This document shows positions 52,101 through 64,000 of a stretch of 64,000 nucleotides of DNA, one piece after another. Below the pieces are notes generated by a model. The model did no database searches, had not been told where the DNA came from, and saw only the letters and a list, made by a program, of their open reading frames with translations. Source of the DNA: Rhipidocladum racemiflorum. Lineage: Eukaryota > Streptophyta > Magnoliopsida > Poales > Poaceae. The translations under genes were made by a program, and so were the position numbers. Position 1 is the stretch's first letter. Every line of letters begins with the position of its first letter. The stretch is from the NCBI GenBank assembly GCA_036346355.1, contig CM070592.1:37102193-37166192 (forward strand). Direction: 5' to 3'.

Positions 52101-53460
52101 AACCCTAAACCCTAACCGCAAAAACCTAAACCCTAAACCCTAAACCCAAACCCTAAACCCTAAATCCTAAAGCTAACCCTAAACCCTAAAACCCTAACAC
52201 TAAACCTAAACCTCAAACCATAAAACCCTAAAGCCAATACCCTAAACCATAAAACCCTAAACCCTAAACCCTAAACCCTAAACCCTAAACCCTAACCCTA
52301 AAACACTAAACCCTAAACCCTAAACCCTAAACCCTAAAGCCATAAACCGTAACCCTAAACCCTAAACCGTAACCCTAAACCCTAACCGCAAACCCCGACC
52401 CAAAACTGTAGATCATAACCGTAAACCCTAAATCCCTAACCCTAAACCCTAAACCTTAAGCAATAAACACCAACCCTTAACGCTAAACCCTAAAATCATA
52501 AACCCTAAACGCTAACCCTAAACCCTAAACCCTAAACCATAAACCATAAACCTTAAACCATAAGTCTAAAGCCAAAACTCTAAACCCTAACCATCAACCC
52601 TAAAAACCATAACTCTAAACCCTAAAACTGTAAACCCTAAACCCTAACCGCAAAACCTAAATTCTAAACCCTAAACCGTAACCCTAAACACAAAACCTTA
52701 AACTCTAAACACATAAAACCAAAATACTAAAGCCCTAAACACTTAAACCTAACCGCAAACCCCGACCCAAAACCGTATACTAACCATAAACCCTAAACCC
52801 TAAACCTTAAGCAATAAACACTAACCCTAAACAACAAACCCTAAAACCCTGACTCTAAACCCTAGGCCTAAATCGTATACACTAAAGCATAGCCCAAACC
52901 CTAAAACCTAAAACCCCATCCCTAAAGCCTAAACCGGTGACTCGTCAGCCGCTGACTTGGCACCACGCCGCCGCCAAACAAGTACCCCAGCGAGCTCTAC
53001 GATCCCCTTGTTTGCCCAACAAAGGCTAGTACATCATAACCGTAAACCCTAAATCCTAAATCGCTAACCCTAAACCCCAAACCAGAAACCGTAAACCATA
53101 AAACCCTAAACCCTTAAACCCCAAACCATAAAATCGTAAAGGCAAAACCCTAAACCCCAAAAGGCACAACTCTAAACCCTAAAACTGTAAAACCTAAACC
53201 TTAACCACAAACCCCGACCCAAAATCAGAGATCATAAATCAGAAACCCTAAATCCCTAACCATAAACCATAAACCTTAAGCAATAAACAACAAACCTTAA
53301 TGCTAAACCCTAAAATCGGAAACCCTAAACGCTAACCCTAAACCATAAACAATAAAACACTAAACCCTAACAATTAAAACCTAAACCCTAATATGTAACC
53401 CTAAACACCAAACCTTAAACTCTAAAAACCTAAAACAGAAATCCTAAAACCCTAAACCTT

Positions 53461-54060
53461 AAACCTAAACCGTAAACTATAAAACCCTAAATCCAAAACT
53501 GTAAACCTAACCACAAACCCTAAGTCTTAACCCTAAACTGTAAAACCTAAACCATAACAGCAAACCCCAACCCTAAACCATAAACCGTAACTGTAACCCT
53601 AAAACCCTAACCCTAAACCTAAACCTTAAACCATAAGTCTAAAGCCAAAACTCTAAACCCTAACCATCAACCCTAAAAACCATAACTCTAAACCCTAAAA
53701 CAGTAAACCCTAAACCCTAACCGCAAAACCTAAATTCTAAACCCTAAACCGTAACCCTAAACCCTAAACCCTAAACCCTAAACTTAAACCTAAACCGTAA
53801 ACTATAAAACCCTAAATCCAAAACCGTAAACCTAACCACAAACCCTAAGTCTTAACCCTAAACTGTAAAACCTAAACCATAACAGCAAACCCCAACCCTA
53901 AACCATAAACCGTAACTGTAACCCTAAAACCCTAACCCTAAACCTAAACCTTAAACCATAAGTCTAAAGCCAAAACTCTAAACCCTAACCATCAACCCTA
54001 AAAACCATAACTCTAAACCCTAAAACTGTAAACCCTAAACCCTAACCGCAAAACCTAAAT
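53461..54060. repeat. 325-bp tandem duplication seeded by CCCTAAA
   Basis: The phrase aaacctaaaccgtaaactat is at 53461 and again at 53786, and the following sequence (ccacaaaccctaagtctt, gtctaaagccaaaactc) repeats in register. The copies are joined by exactly four perfect CCCTAAA units (53755-53782) and a short cttaaacc scar. Outer limits approximate. Confidence 0.85.
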
Positions 54061-55111
54061 TCTAAACCCTAAACCGTAACCCTAAACACAAAACCTTAAA
54101 CTCTAAACACATAAAACCGAAATACTAAAGCCCTAAACACTTAAACCTAACCGCAAACCCCGACCCAAAACCGTAGACTAACCATAAACCCTAAACCCTA
54201 AACCTTAAGCAATAAACACTAACCCTAAACAACAAACCCTAAAACCCTGACTCTAAACCCTAGGCCTAAACCGTATACACTAAAGCATAGCCCAAACCCT
54301 AAAACCTAAAACCCCATCCCTAAAGCCTAAACCGATGACTCGTCAGCCGCTGACTTGGCACCACGCTGCCGCCAAACAAGTACCCCAGCGAGCTCTACGA
54401 TCCCCTTGTTTGCCCAACAAAGGCTAGTACATCATAACCGTAAACCCTAAAATCCTAATCCTAAACCCTAAATCCTAAATCGCTAACCCTAAACCCCAAA
54501 CCAGAAACCGTAAACCATAAAACCCTAAACCCCTAAACCCCAAACCATAAAATCGTAAAGGCAAAACCCTAAACCCCAAAAGGCACAACTCTAAACCCTA
54601 AAACTGTAAAACCTAAACCCTAACCACAAACCCCGACCCAAAACTGTAGATCATAACCGTAAACCCTAAATCCCTAACCATAAACCATAAACCTTAAGCA
54701 ATAAACACCAAACCTTAATGCTAAACCCTAAAATCGGAAACCCTAAACGCTAACCCTAAACCATAAACAATAAAACACTAAACCCTAACAATTAAAACCT
54801 AAACCCTAATATGTAACCCTAAACACCAAACCTTAAACTCTAAACACCTAAAACAGAAATCCTAAAACCCTAAACCTTAAACCTAAACCGTAAACTATAA
54901 AACCCTAAACCTAACCACAAACCCTAAGTCTTAACCCTAAACTGTAAAACCTAAACCATAACAGCAAACCCCAACCCTAAACCATAAACCGTAACTGTAA
55001 CCCTAAAACCCTAACCCTAAACCTAAACCTTAAACCATAAGTCTAAAGCCAAAACTCTAAACCCTAACCATCAACCCTAAAAACCATAACTCTAAACCCT
55101 AAAACAGTAAA

Positions 55112-55202
55112 CCCTAAACCCTAAACCCTAAACCCTAAACCCTAAGTACCCCAGCGAGCTGTACGATCCCCTTGTTTGCCCAACAAAGGCTAGTACATCA
55201 CA
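55112..55202. repeat. CCCTAAA run joined to a truncated B1 island (second copy)
   Basis: Four CCCTAAA units plus ccctaa (55112-55145), then gtaccccagcgagctg at 55146. Same breakpoint base as at 49125, so the join was made once and then copied within repeat IV. Confidence 0.9.
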
Positions 55203-58200
55203 ACCGTAAACCCTAAAATCCTAATCCTAAACCCTAAATCCTAAATCGCTAACCCTAAACCCCAAACCAGAAACCGTAAACCATAAAACCCTAAACCCCT
55301 AAACCCCAAACCATAAAATCGTAAAGGCAAAACCCTAAACCCCAAAAGGCACAACTCTAAACCCTAAAATCAGAAACCTAAACCCTAACCACAAACCCCG
55401 ACCAAAAATCAGAGATCATAAATCAGTAAACCCTAAATCCCTAACCATAAACCCTAAACCTTAAGCAATAAACACCAAACCTTAATGCTAAACCCTAAAA
55501 TCGTAAACCCTAAACGGTAACCCTAAACCATAAACAATAAAACACTAAACCCTAACAATTAAAACCTAAACCCTAATATGTAACCCTAAACACCAAACCT
55601 TAAACTCTAAACACCTAAAACAGAAATCCTAAAACCCTAAACCTTAAACCTAAACCGTAAACCATAAAACCCTAAATCCAAAACCGTAAACCTAACCATA
55701 AACCCTAAGTCTTAACCCTAAATCAGAAACCTAAACCATAACAAAGAAACCCCAACCCTAAACCATAAACCGTAACTGTAACCCTAAAACCCTAACCCTA
55801 AACCTAAACCTTAAACCATAAGTCTAAAGCCAAAACTCTAAACCCTAACCATCAACCCTAAAAACCATAACTCTAAACCCTAAAACAGTAAACCCTAAAC
55901 CCTAACCGCAAAACCTAAATTCTAAACCCTAAACCGTAACCCTAAACACAAAACCTTAAACTCTAAACACATAAAACCGAAATACTAAAGCCCTAAACAC
56001 TTAACCCTAACATAAACCCCGACCCAAAACCGTAGACTAACCATAAACCCTAAACCCTAAACCTTAAGCAATAAACAATAACCCTAAACAACAAACCCTA
56101 AAACCCTGACTCTAAACCCTAGGCCTAAACCGTATACACTAAAGCATAGCCCAAACCCTAAAACCTAAAACCCCATCCTTAAAGCCTAAACCGGTGAGTT
56201 GTCAGCCGCTGACTTGGCGCCACGCCGCCGGCAAACAAGTAGCCCAGCGAGTTCTACGATCCCCTTGTTTGCCCAACAAAAGCTAGTACACCATAACTCT
56301 AAACCCTAAACCCTAAACCCTAACCCTAACCCTAACCCTAAACCCTAAACCCTAAACCCTAAAACCCTAACCCTAACCCTAAACCTACACCTCAAACCAT
56401 AAACCCTAAAGCCAATACCCTAAACCCTAATCATCAACCCTAAAAACCATAACTCTAAACCCTAAAGCCTAACCGCAAAACCTAAACCTTAAACCCAAAA
56501 TCCGAAAACGTAACCCTAAACCATAACCGCAAACCCCGACCTAAACCTGTAGATCATAACTGTAAATCCTAAATCCCTAACCCTAAACCCTAAACCTTAA
56601 GCAATAAACACCAAACCTTAACGCTAATCCCTAAAATCGTAAACCCTAAACGCTAACCCTAAACCCTAAAACCCTAACCATAAACCTAAACCTTAAACCA
56701 TAATACCGTAAAGCCAAAACCCTAAATCCTAACCATCAACCCTAAACCCTAACCGCAAAAACCTAAACCCTAAACCCTAAACCCTAAACCCTAAACCTAA
56801 ACCTCAAACCATAAAACCCTAAAGCCAATACCCTAAACCATAAAACCCTAAACCCTAAACCCTAAACCCTAAACCCTAACCCTAAAACACTAAACCCTAA
56901 ACCCTAAACCCTAAACCCTAAAGCCATAAACCGTAACCCTAAACCCTAAACCGTAACCCTAAACCCTAACCGCAAACCCCGACCCAAAACTGTAGATCAT
57001 AACCGTAAACCCTAAATCCCTAACCCTAAACCCTAAACCTTAAGCAATAAACACCAACCCTTAACGCTAAACCCTAAAATCATAAACCCTAAACGCTAAC
57101 CCAAAACCCTAAACCCTAAACCATAAACCATAAACCTTAAACCATAAGTCTAAAGCCAAAACTCTAAACCCTAACCATCAACCCTAAAAACCATAACTCT
57201 AAACCCTAAAACTGTAAACCCTAAACCCTAACCGCAAAACCTAAATTCTAAACCCTAAACCGTAACCCTAAACACAAAACCTTAAACTCTAAACACATAA
57301 AACCAAAATACTAAAGCCCTAAACACTTAAACCTAACATAAACCCCCGACCCAAAACCGTATACTAACCATAAACCCTAAACCCTAAACCTTAAGCAATA
57401 AACACTAACCCTAAACAACAAACCCTAAAACCCTGACTCTAAACCCTAGGCCTAAACCGTATACACTAAAGCATAGCCCAAACCCTAAAACCTAAAACCC
57501 CATCCCTAAAGCCTAAACCGGTGACTCGTCAGCCGCTGACTTGGCACCACGCCGCCGCCAAACAAGTACCCCAGCGAGCTCTACGATCCCCTTTTTTGCC
57601 CAACAAAGGCTAGTACATCATAACCGTAAACCCTAAATCCTAAATCGCTAACCCTAAACCCCAAACCAGAAACCGTAAACCATAAAACCCTAAACCCTTA
57701 AACCCCAAACCATAAAATCGTAAAGGCAAAACCCTAAACCCCAAAAGGCACAACTCTAAACCCTAAAACTGTAAAACCTAAACCCTAACCACAAACCCCG
57801 ACCCAAAACTGTAGATCATAACCGTAAACCCTAAATCCCTAACCATAAACCATAAACCTTAAGCAATAAACAACAAACCTTAATGCTAAACCCTAAAATC
57901 GGAAACCCTAAACGCTAACCCTAAACCATAAACAATAAAACACTAAACCCTAACAATTAAAACCTAAACCCTAATATGTAACCCTAAACACCAAACCTTA
58001 AACTCTAAAAACCTAAAACAGAAATCCTAAAACCCTAAACCTTAAACCTAAACCGTAAACTATAAAACCCTAAACCTAACCACAAACCCTAAGTCTTAAC
58101 CCTAAACTGTAAAACCTAAACCATAACAGCAAACCCCAACCCTAAACCATAAACCGTAACTGTAACCCTAAAACCCTAACCCTAAACCTAAACCTTAAAC

Positions 58201-58323
58201 CATAAGTCTAAAGCCAAAACTCTAAACCCTAACCATCAACCCTAAAAACCATAACTCTAAACCCTAAAACAGTAAACCCTAAACCCTAACCGCAAAACCT
58301 AAATTCTAAACCCTAAACCGTAA

Positions 58324-58351
58324 CCCTAAACCCTAAACCCTAAACCCTAAA
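58324..58351. repeat. Four CCCTAAA units at a B-to-A monomer junction
   Basis: Preceded by the late part of a B monomer (ctaaattctaaaccctaaaccgtaac) and followed by ctctaaaccctaaagcctaaccgc, the middle of an A monomer. The intervening B tail and A island are absent. Confidence 0.85.
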
Positions 58352-58804
58352 CTCTAAACCCTAAAGCCTAACCGCAAAACCTAAACCTTAAACCCCAAAT
58401 CCGAAAACGTAACCCTAAACCATAACCGCAAACCCCGACCTAAACCTGTAGATCATAACTGTAAATCCTAAATCCCTAACCCTAAACCCTAAACCTTAAG
58501 CAATAAACACCAAACCTTAACGCTAATCCCTAAAATCGTAAACCCTAAACGCTAACCCTAAACCCTAAAACCCTAACCATAAACCTAAACCTTAAACCAT
58601 AATACCGTAAAGCCAAAACCCTAAATCCTAACCATCAACCCTAAACCCTAACCGCAAAAACCTAAACCCTAAACCCTAAACCCAAACCCTAAACCCTAAA
58701 TCCTAAAGCTAACCCTAAACCCTAAAACCCTAACACTAAACCTAAACCTCAAACCATAAAACCCTAAAGCCAATACCCTAAACCATAAAACCCTAAACCC
58801 TAAA

Positions 58805-58832
58805 CCATAAACCATAAACCATAAACCATAAA
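58805..58832. repeat. Variant array (CCATAAA)4
   Basis: Four consecutive ccataaa units where the related positions near 52260 and 56840 have canonical CCCTAAA. A single-base variant has spread locally by slippage or conversion. Confidence 0.9.
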
Positions 58833-59470
58833 CCTAAAACACTAAACCCTAAACCCTAAACCCTAAACCCTAAGGCCATAAACCGTAACCCTAAACCCTA
58901 AACCGTAACCCTAAACCCTAACCGCAAACCCCGACTCCATAATCAGAGATCATAAATCAGAACCCTAAATCCCTAACCCTAAACCCTAAACCTTAAGCAA
59001 TAAACACCAACCCTTAACGCTAAACCCTAAAATCATAAACCCTAAACGCTAACCCTAAACCCTAAACCCTAAACCATAAACCATAAACCTTAAACCATAA
59101 GTCTAAAGCCAAAACTCTAAACCCTAACCATCAACCCTAAAAACCATAACTGTAAACCCTAAAGCGTAAACCCTAAACCCTAACCTAAAAACCCTAAATT
59201 CTAAACCCTAAACCGTAACCCTAAACACAAAACCTTAAACTCTAAACACATAAAACCAAAATACTAAAGCCCTAAACACTTAAACCTAACCGCAAACCCC
59301 GACCCAAAACCGTAGACTAACCATAAACCCTAAACCCTAAACCTTAAGCAATAAACACTAACCCTAAACAACAAACCCTAAAACCCTGACTCTAAACCCT
59401 AGGCCTAAACCGTATACACTAAAGCATAGCCCAAACCCTAAAACCTAAAACCCCATCCCTAAAGCCTAAA

Positions 59471-62400
59471 CCGGTGACTCGTCAGCCGCTGACTTGGCAC
59501 CACGCCGCCGCCAAACAAGTACCCCAGCGAGCTCTACGATCCCCTTGTTTGCCCAACAAAGGCTAGTACATCATAACCGTAAACCCTAAACCCTAAACCC
59601 TAAACCCTAAACCCCAAACCAGAAACCGTAAACCATAAAACCCTAAACCCCAAAAGGCACAACTCTAAACCCTAAAACTGTAAAACCTAAACCCTAACCA
59701 CAAACCCCGACCCAAAACTGTAGATCATAACCGTAAACCCTAAATCCCTAACCATAAACCATAAACCTTAAGCAATAAACAACAAACCTTAATGCTAAAC
59801 CCTAAAATCGGAAACCCTAAACGCTAACCCTAAACCATAAACAATAAAACACTAAACCCTAACAATTAAAACCTAAACCCTAATATGTAACCCTAAACAC
59901 CAAACCTTAAACTCTAAAAACCTAAAACAGAAATCCTAAAACCCTAAACCTTATACCTAAACCGTAAACTATAAAACCCTAAATCCAAAACCGTAAACCT
60001 AACCACAAACCCTAAGTCTTAACCCTAAACTGTAAAACCTAAACCATAACAGCAAACCCCAACCCTAAACCATAAACCGTAACTGTAACCCTAAAACCCT
60101 AACCCTAACCCTAAACCTTAAACCATAAGTCTAAAGCCAAAACTCTAAACCCTAACCATCAACCCTAAAAACCATAACTCTAAACCCTAAAACAGTAAAC
60201 CCTAAACCCTAACCGCAAAACCTAAATTCTAAACCCTAAACCGTAACCCTAAACACAAAACCTTAAACTCTAAACACATAAAACCGAAATACTAAAGCCC
60301 TAAACACTTAACCCTAACCGCAAACCCCGACCCAAAACCGTAGACTAACCATAAACCCTAAACCCTAAACCTTAAGCAATAAACACTAACCCTAAACAAC
60401 AAACCCTAAAACCCTGACTCTAAACCCTAGGCCTAAACCGTATACACTAAAGCATAGCCCAAACCCTAAAACCTAAAACCCCATCCTTAAAGCCTAAACC
60501 GGTGAGTTGTCAGCCGCTGACTTGGCGCCACGCCGCCGCCAAACAAGTAGCCCAGCGAGTTCTACGATCCCCTTGTTTGCCCAACAAAAGCTAGTACACC
60601 ATAACTCTAAACCCTAAACCCTAAACCCTAACCCTAACCCTAAACCCTAAACCCTAAACCCTAAAACCCTAACCCTAAACCTAAACCTCAAACCATAAAA
60701 CCCTAAAGCCAATACCCTAAACCCTAATCATCAACCCTAAAAACCATAACTCTAAACCCTAAAGCCTAACCGCAAAACCTAAACCTTAAACCCCAAATCC
60801 GAAAACGTAACCCTAAACCATAACCGCAAACCCCGACCTAAACCTGTAGATCATAACTGTAAATCCTAAATCCCTAACCCTAAACCCTAAACCTTAAGCA
60901 ATAAACACCAAACCTTAACGCTAATCCCTAAAATCGTAAACCCTAAACGCTAACCCTAAACCCTAAAACCCTAACCCTAAACCTAAACCTTAAACCATAA
61001 TACCGTAAAGCCAAAACCCTACATCCTAACCATCAACCCTAAACCCTAACCGCAAAAACCTAAACCCTAAACCCTAAACCCAAACCCTAAACACTAAACC
61101 CTAAACCCTAAATCCTAAAGCTAACCCTAAACCCTAAAACCCTAACACTAAACCTAAACCTCAAACCATAAAACCCTAAAGCCAATACCCTAAACCCTAA
61201 ACCCTAAACCATATAACTCTAAACCCTAAAACTGTAAACCCTAAACCCTAACCGCAAAACCTAAACCTTAAACCCTAAATCCTAAACCGTAACCCTAAAC
61301 CCTAACCGCAAACAATAAACCCTAAACACTAAAACCCTAAACCCTAAACCCTAAAGCCATAAACCGTAACCCTAAACCCTAAACCGTAACCCTAAACCCT
61401 AACCGCAAACCCCGACCCAAAACTGTAGATCATAACCATAAACCCTAAATCCCTAACCCTAAACCCTAAACCTTAAGCAATAAACACCAACCCTTAACGC
61501 TAAACCCTAAAATCGTAAACCCTAAACGCTAACCCTAAACCCTAAATCCTAAACCCTAAACCCTAAACCCTAAACCTTAAACCATAAGTCTAAAGCCAAA
61601 ACTCTAAACCGTAACCATCAACCCTAAAAACCATAACTCTAAACCCTAAAACTGTAAACCCTAAACCCTAACCGCAAAACCTAAATTCTAAACCCTAAAC
61701 CGTAACCCTAAACACAAAACCTTAAACTCTAAACACATAAAACCGAAATACTAAAGCCCTAAACACTTAAACCTAACCGCAAACCACGACCCAAAACCGT
61801 ATACTAACCATAAACCCTAAACCCTAAACCTTAAGCAATAAACACTAACCCTAAACAACAAACCCTAAAACCCTGACTCTAAACCCTAGGCCTAAACCGT
61901 ATACACTAAAGCATAGCCCAAACCCTAAACCCTAAAACCCCATCCCTAAAGCCTAAACCGGTGACTCGTCAGCCACTGACTTGGCACCACGCCGCCGCCA
62001 AACAAGTACCCCAGCGAGCTCTACGATCCCCTTGTTTGCCCAATAAAGGCTAGTACATCATAACCGTAAACCCTAAAATCCTAATCCTAAAGCCTAAATC
62101 CTAAATCGCTAACCCTAAACCCCAAACCAGAAACCGTAAACCATAAAACCCTAAATCCCTAAACCCGAAACCATAAAATCGTGAAGGCAAAACCCTAAAC
62201 CCCAAAAGGCACAACTCTAAACCCTAAAACTGTAAAACCTAAACCCTAACCACAAACCCCGACCCAAAACTGAAGATCATAACCGTAAACCCTAAATCCC
62301 TAACCATAAACCCTAAACCTTAATAAATAAACACCAAACCTTAATGCTAAACCCTAAAATCGTAAACCCTAAACGCTAACCCTAAACCATAAACAATAAA

Positions 62401-64000
62401 ACACTAAACCCTAACAATGAAAACCTAAACCCTAATATGTAACCCTAAACACCAAACCTTAAACTCTAAACACCTAAAACAGAAATCCAAAAACCCTAAA
62501 CCTTAAACCTAAACCGTAAACCATAAAACCCTAAATCCAAAACCGTAAACCTAACCATAAACCCTAAGTCTTAACCCTAATCTGTAAAACCTAAACCATA
62601 ACAGCAAACCCCAGCCCTAAACCATAAACCGTAACTGTAACCCTAAAACCCTAACCCTAAACCTAAACCTTTAACCATAAGTCTAAAGCCAAAACTCTAA
62701 ACCCTAACCATCAACCCTAAAAACCATAACTCTAAACCCTAAAACAGTAAACCCTAAACCCTAACCGCAAAACCTAAATTCTAAACCCTAAACCGTAACC
62801 CTAAATACAAAACCTTAAACTCTAAACACATAAAACCGAAATACTAAAGCCCTAAACACTTAACCCTAACCGCAAACCTCGACCCAAAACCGTAGACTAA
62901 CCATAAACCCTAAACCCTAAACCTTAAGCAATAAACACTATCCCTAAACAACAAACCCTAAAACCCTGACTCTAAACCCTAGGCCTAAACCGTATACACT
63001 AAAGCATAGCCCAAACCCTAAAACCTAAAACCCCATCCTTAAAGCCTAAATCGGTGAGTTGTCAGCCGCTGACTTGGCACCACGCCGCCGCCAAACAAGT
63101 AGCCCAGCGAGTTCTACGATCCCCTTGTTTGCCCAACAAAAGCTAGTACACCATAACTCTAAACCCTAAATCCTAAACCCTAACCCTAACCCTAAACCCT
63201 AAACCCTAAAACCCTAACCCTAAACCTAAACCTCAAACCATAAAACCCTAAAGCCAATACCCTAAACCCTAATCATCAACCCTAAAAACCATAACTCTAA
63301 ACCCTAAAGCCTAACCGCAAAACCTAAACCTTAAACCCCAAATCCGAAAACGTAACCCTAAACCATAACCGCAAACCCCGACCTAAACCTGTAGATCATA
63401 ACTGTAAATCCTAAATCCCTAACCCTAAACCCTAAACCTTAAGCAATAAACACCAAACCTTAACGCTAATCCCTAAAATCGTAAACCCTAAACGCTAACC
63501 CTAAACCCTAAAACCCTAACCCTAAACCTAAACCTTAAACCATAATACCGTAAAGCCAAAACCCTAAATCCTAACCATCAACCCTAAACCCTAACCGCAA
63601 AAACCTAAACCCTAAACCCTAAACCCAAACCCTAAACACTAAACCCTAAACCCTAAATCCTAATGCTAACCCTAAACCCTAAAACCCTAACACTAAACCT
63701 AAACCTCAAACCATAAAACCCTAAAGCCAATACCCTAAACCATAAAACCCTAAACCCTAAACCCTAAACCATATAACTCTAAACCCTAAAACTGTAAACC
63801 CTAAACCCTAACCGCAAAACCTAAACCTTAAACCCTAAATCCTAAACCGTAACCCTAAACCCTAACCGCAAACAATAAACCCTAAACACTAAAACCCTAA
63901 ACCCTAAACCCTAAACCCTAAAGCCATAAACCGTAACCCTAAACCCTAAACCGTAACCCTAAACCCTAACCGCAAACCCCGACCCAAAACTGTAGATCAT
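59471..64000. repeat. Proximal repeat units to the window end
   Basis: Islands B3 59471-59575, A 60499-60603, B3 61958-62062, A 63051-63155. Spacing between equivalent islands is 2,487 bp (B3) and 2,552 bp (A), so this is another two-monomer unit in about two copies. Almost no replaced words are present here. The sequence is still subtelomeric at the last base, inside ctgtagatcat; no gene-bearing DNA is reached. Confidence 0.83.
59584..59611. repeat. Four CCCTAAA units patching a deletion in a B monomer
   Basis: Directly after the B3 island the usual aatcctaatcc...aaatcgctaacc stretch is missing. Exactly four CCCTAAA units join cataaccgtaaa to ccccaaaccagaaacc. About 50 bp further on, a second internal loss removes the ccataaaatcgtaaaggc stretch. 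Confidence 0.85.

Larger units (their letters stand above)
48288..54331. repeat. Higher-order repeat IV, copy a (about 6.04 kb)
   Basis: Islands: B3 48288-48389 (damaged: ctgtgactcgtcaccacgactt), truncated B1 49125-49181, A 50173-50277, A 51561-51665, B3 52934-53038. The first three line up with 54332, 55146 and 56191 (offsets 6,044, 6,021 and 6,018 bp). The two adjacent A monomers at 50173 and 51561 are themselves close duplicates offset by 1,388 bp. Confidence 0.82.
54332..59470. repeat. Higher-order repeat IV, copy b (rearranged)
   Basis: Islands: B3 54332-54436 (ccgatgac, cacgctgcc), truncated B1 55146-55202, A 56191-56295, B3 57518-57622 (ccccttttttgccc). Only one A monomer lies between the truncated B1 and the last B3, against two in copy a. 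After the last B3 the monomer is cut at 58324-58351 and continues as an A monomer without an island. Confidence 0.8.

Noticed and set aside
361..63155. CRISPR-like regularly spaced repeats
   Set aside because: Islands are about 105 bp, separated by hundreds to more than a thousand bases of telomere-derived repeat; plant context.
1..64000. Alternative host with the same telomere repeat, such as some green algae
   Set aside because: TTTAGGG is also found in some algae, but the LTR ends and style resemble grass elements. Species not claimed.

Overview
This window is a plant subtelomere, probably the left end of a chromosome. From base 1 to base 64000 the + strand is built from CCCTAAA, the C-rich strand of the Arabidopsis-type plant telomere repeat (TTTAGGG on the other strand), and from decayed variants such as ccataaa, ccttaaa, ccgtaaa, cactaaa and ccctaaaa. 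The C-rich strand reads 5'->3' inward from base 1, as expected at a left chromosome end. No long clean terminal telomere array is present: the first 360 bases are already degenerate. A solo LTR and a GC-rich foreign patch point to a grass, but that rests on remembered similarity. I see no gene, RNA gene, CRISPR array or bacterial feature. The few open frames are chance frames in repeat or transposon DNA.

The degenerate repeat is not random. It is organised into monomers of about 0.5-1.5 kb, each marked by a GC-rich island of about 105 bp (core words gtcagccgctgac, cacgccgccgcc, gatccccttgtttgccc). I count 53 islands, 6 of them truncated. Type A begins ccggtgagttg and ends aaaagctagtacaccata. 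Type B begins ccggtgactcg and ends aaaggctagtacatcata, or aaaggcaagtacatcata in subtype B2. From 1 to about 19 kb every island is type A. One hybrid lies at 19176-19280. From 21 kb onward A and B are interspersed.

The monomers form nested higher-order repeats: (I) 361-12480, three copies of about 3.5-4.4 kb; a 2.1-kb duplication at 12481-19175, interrupted by the LTR; a 1,094-bp tandem duplication at 20335-22428; (II) 24335-38674, four copies of about 3,585 bp in island order B1-A-B2, with shortened copies on both sides; (III) 40214-45789, two copies offset by 2,825 bp; (IV) 48288-59470, two rearranged copies partly offset by about 6.02-6.04 kb; and related units to the end. Short clean CCCTAAA runs sit at several breakpoints between units.

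Two stretches are foreign. 14660-17411 is a 2,752-bp solo LTR with TGAAAG...CTTTCA ends and a perfect 5-bp target duplication (ccata), inserted at the edge of a type A island. 19771-20334 is a 564-bp GC-rich patch that replaced about 150 bp, including an island. A recurring set of local word replacements (for example ctgta to atcag, and ccgc to at) hits particular copies, mostly between 27 and 59 kb. It looks more like assembly or basecalling damage than biology and should be resolved before the divergence is interpreted.
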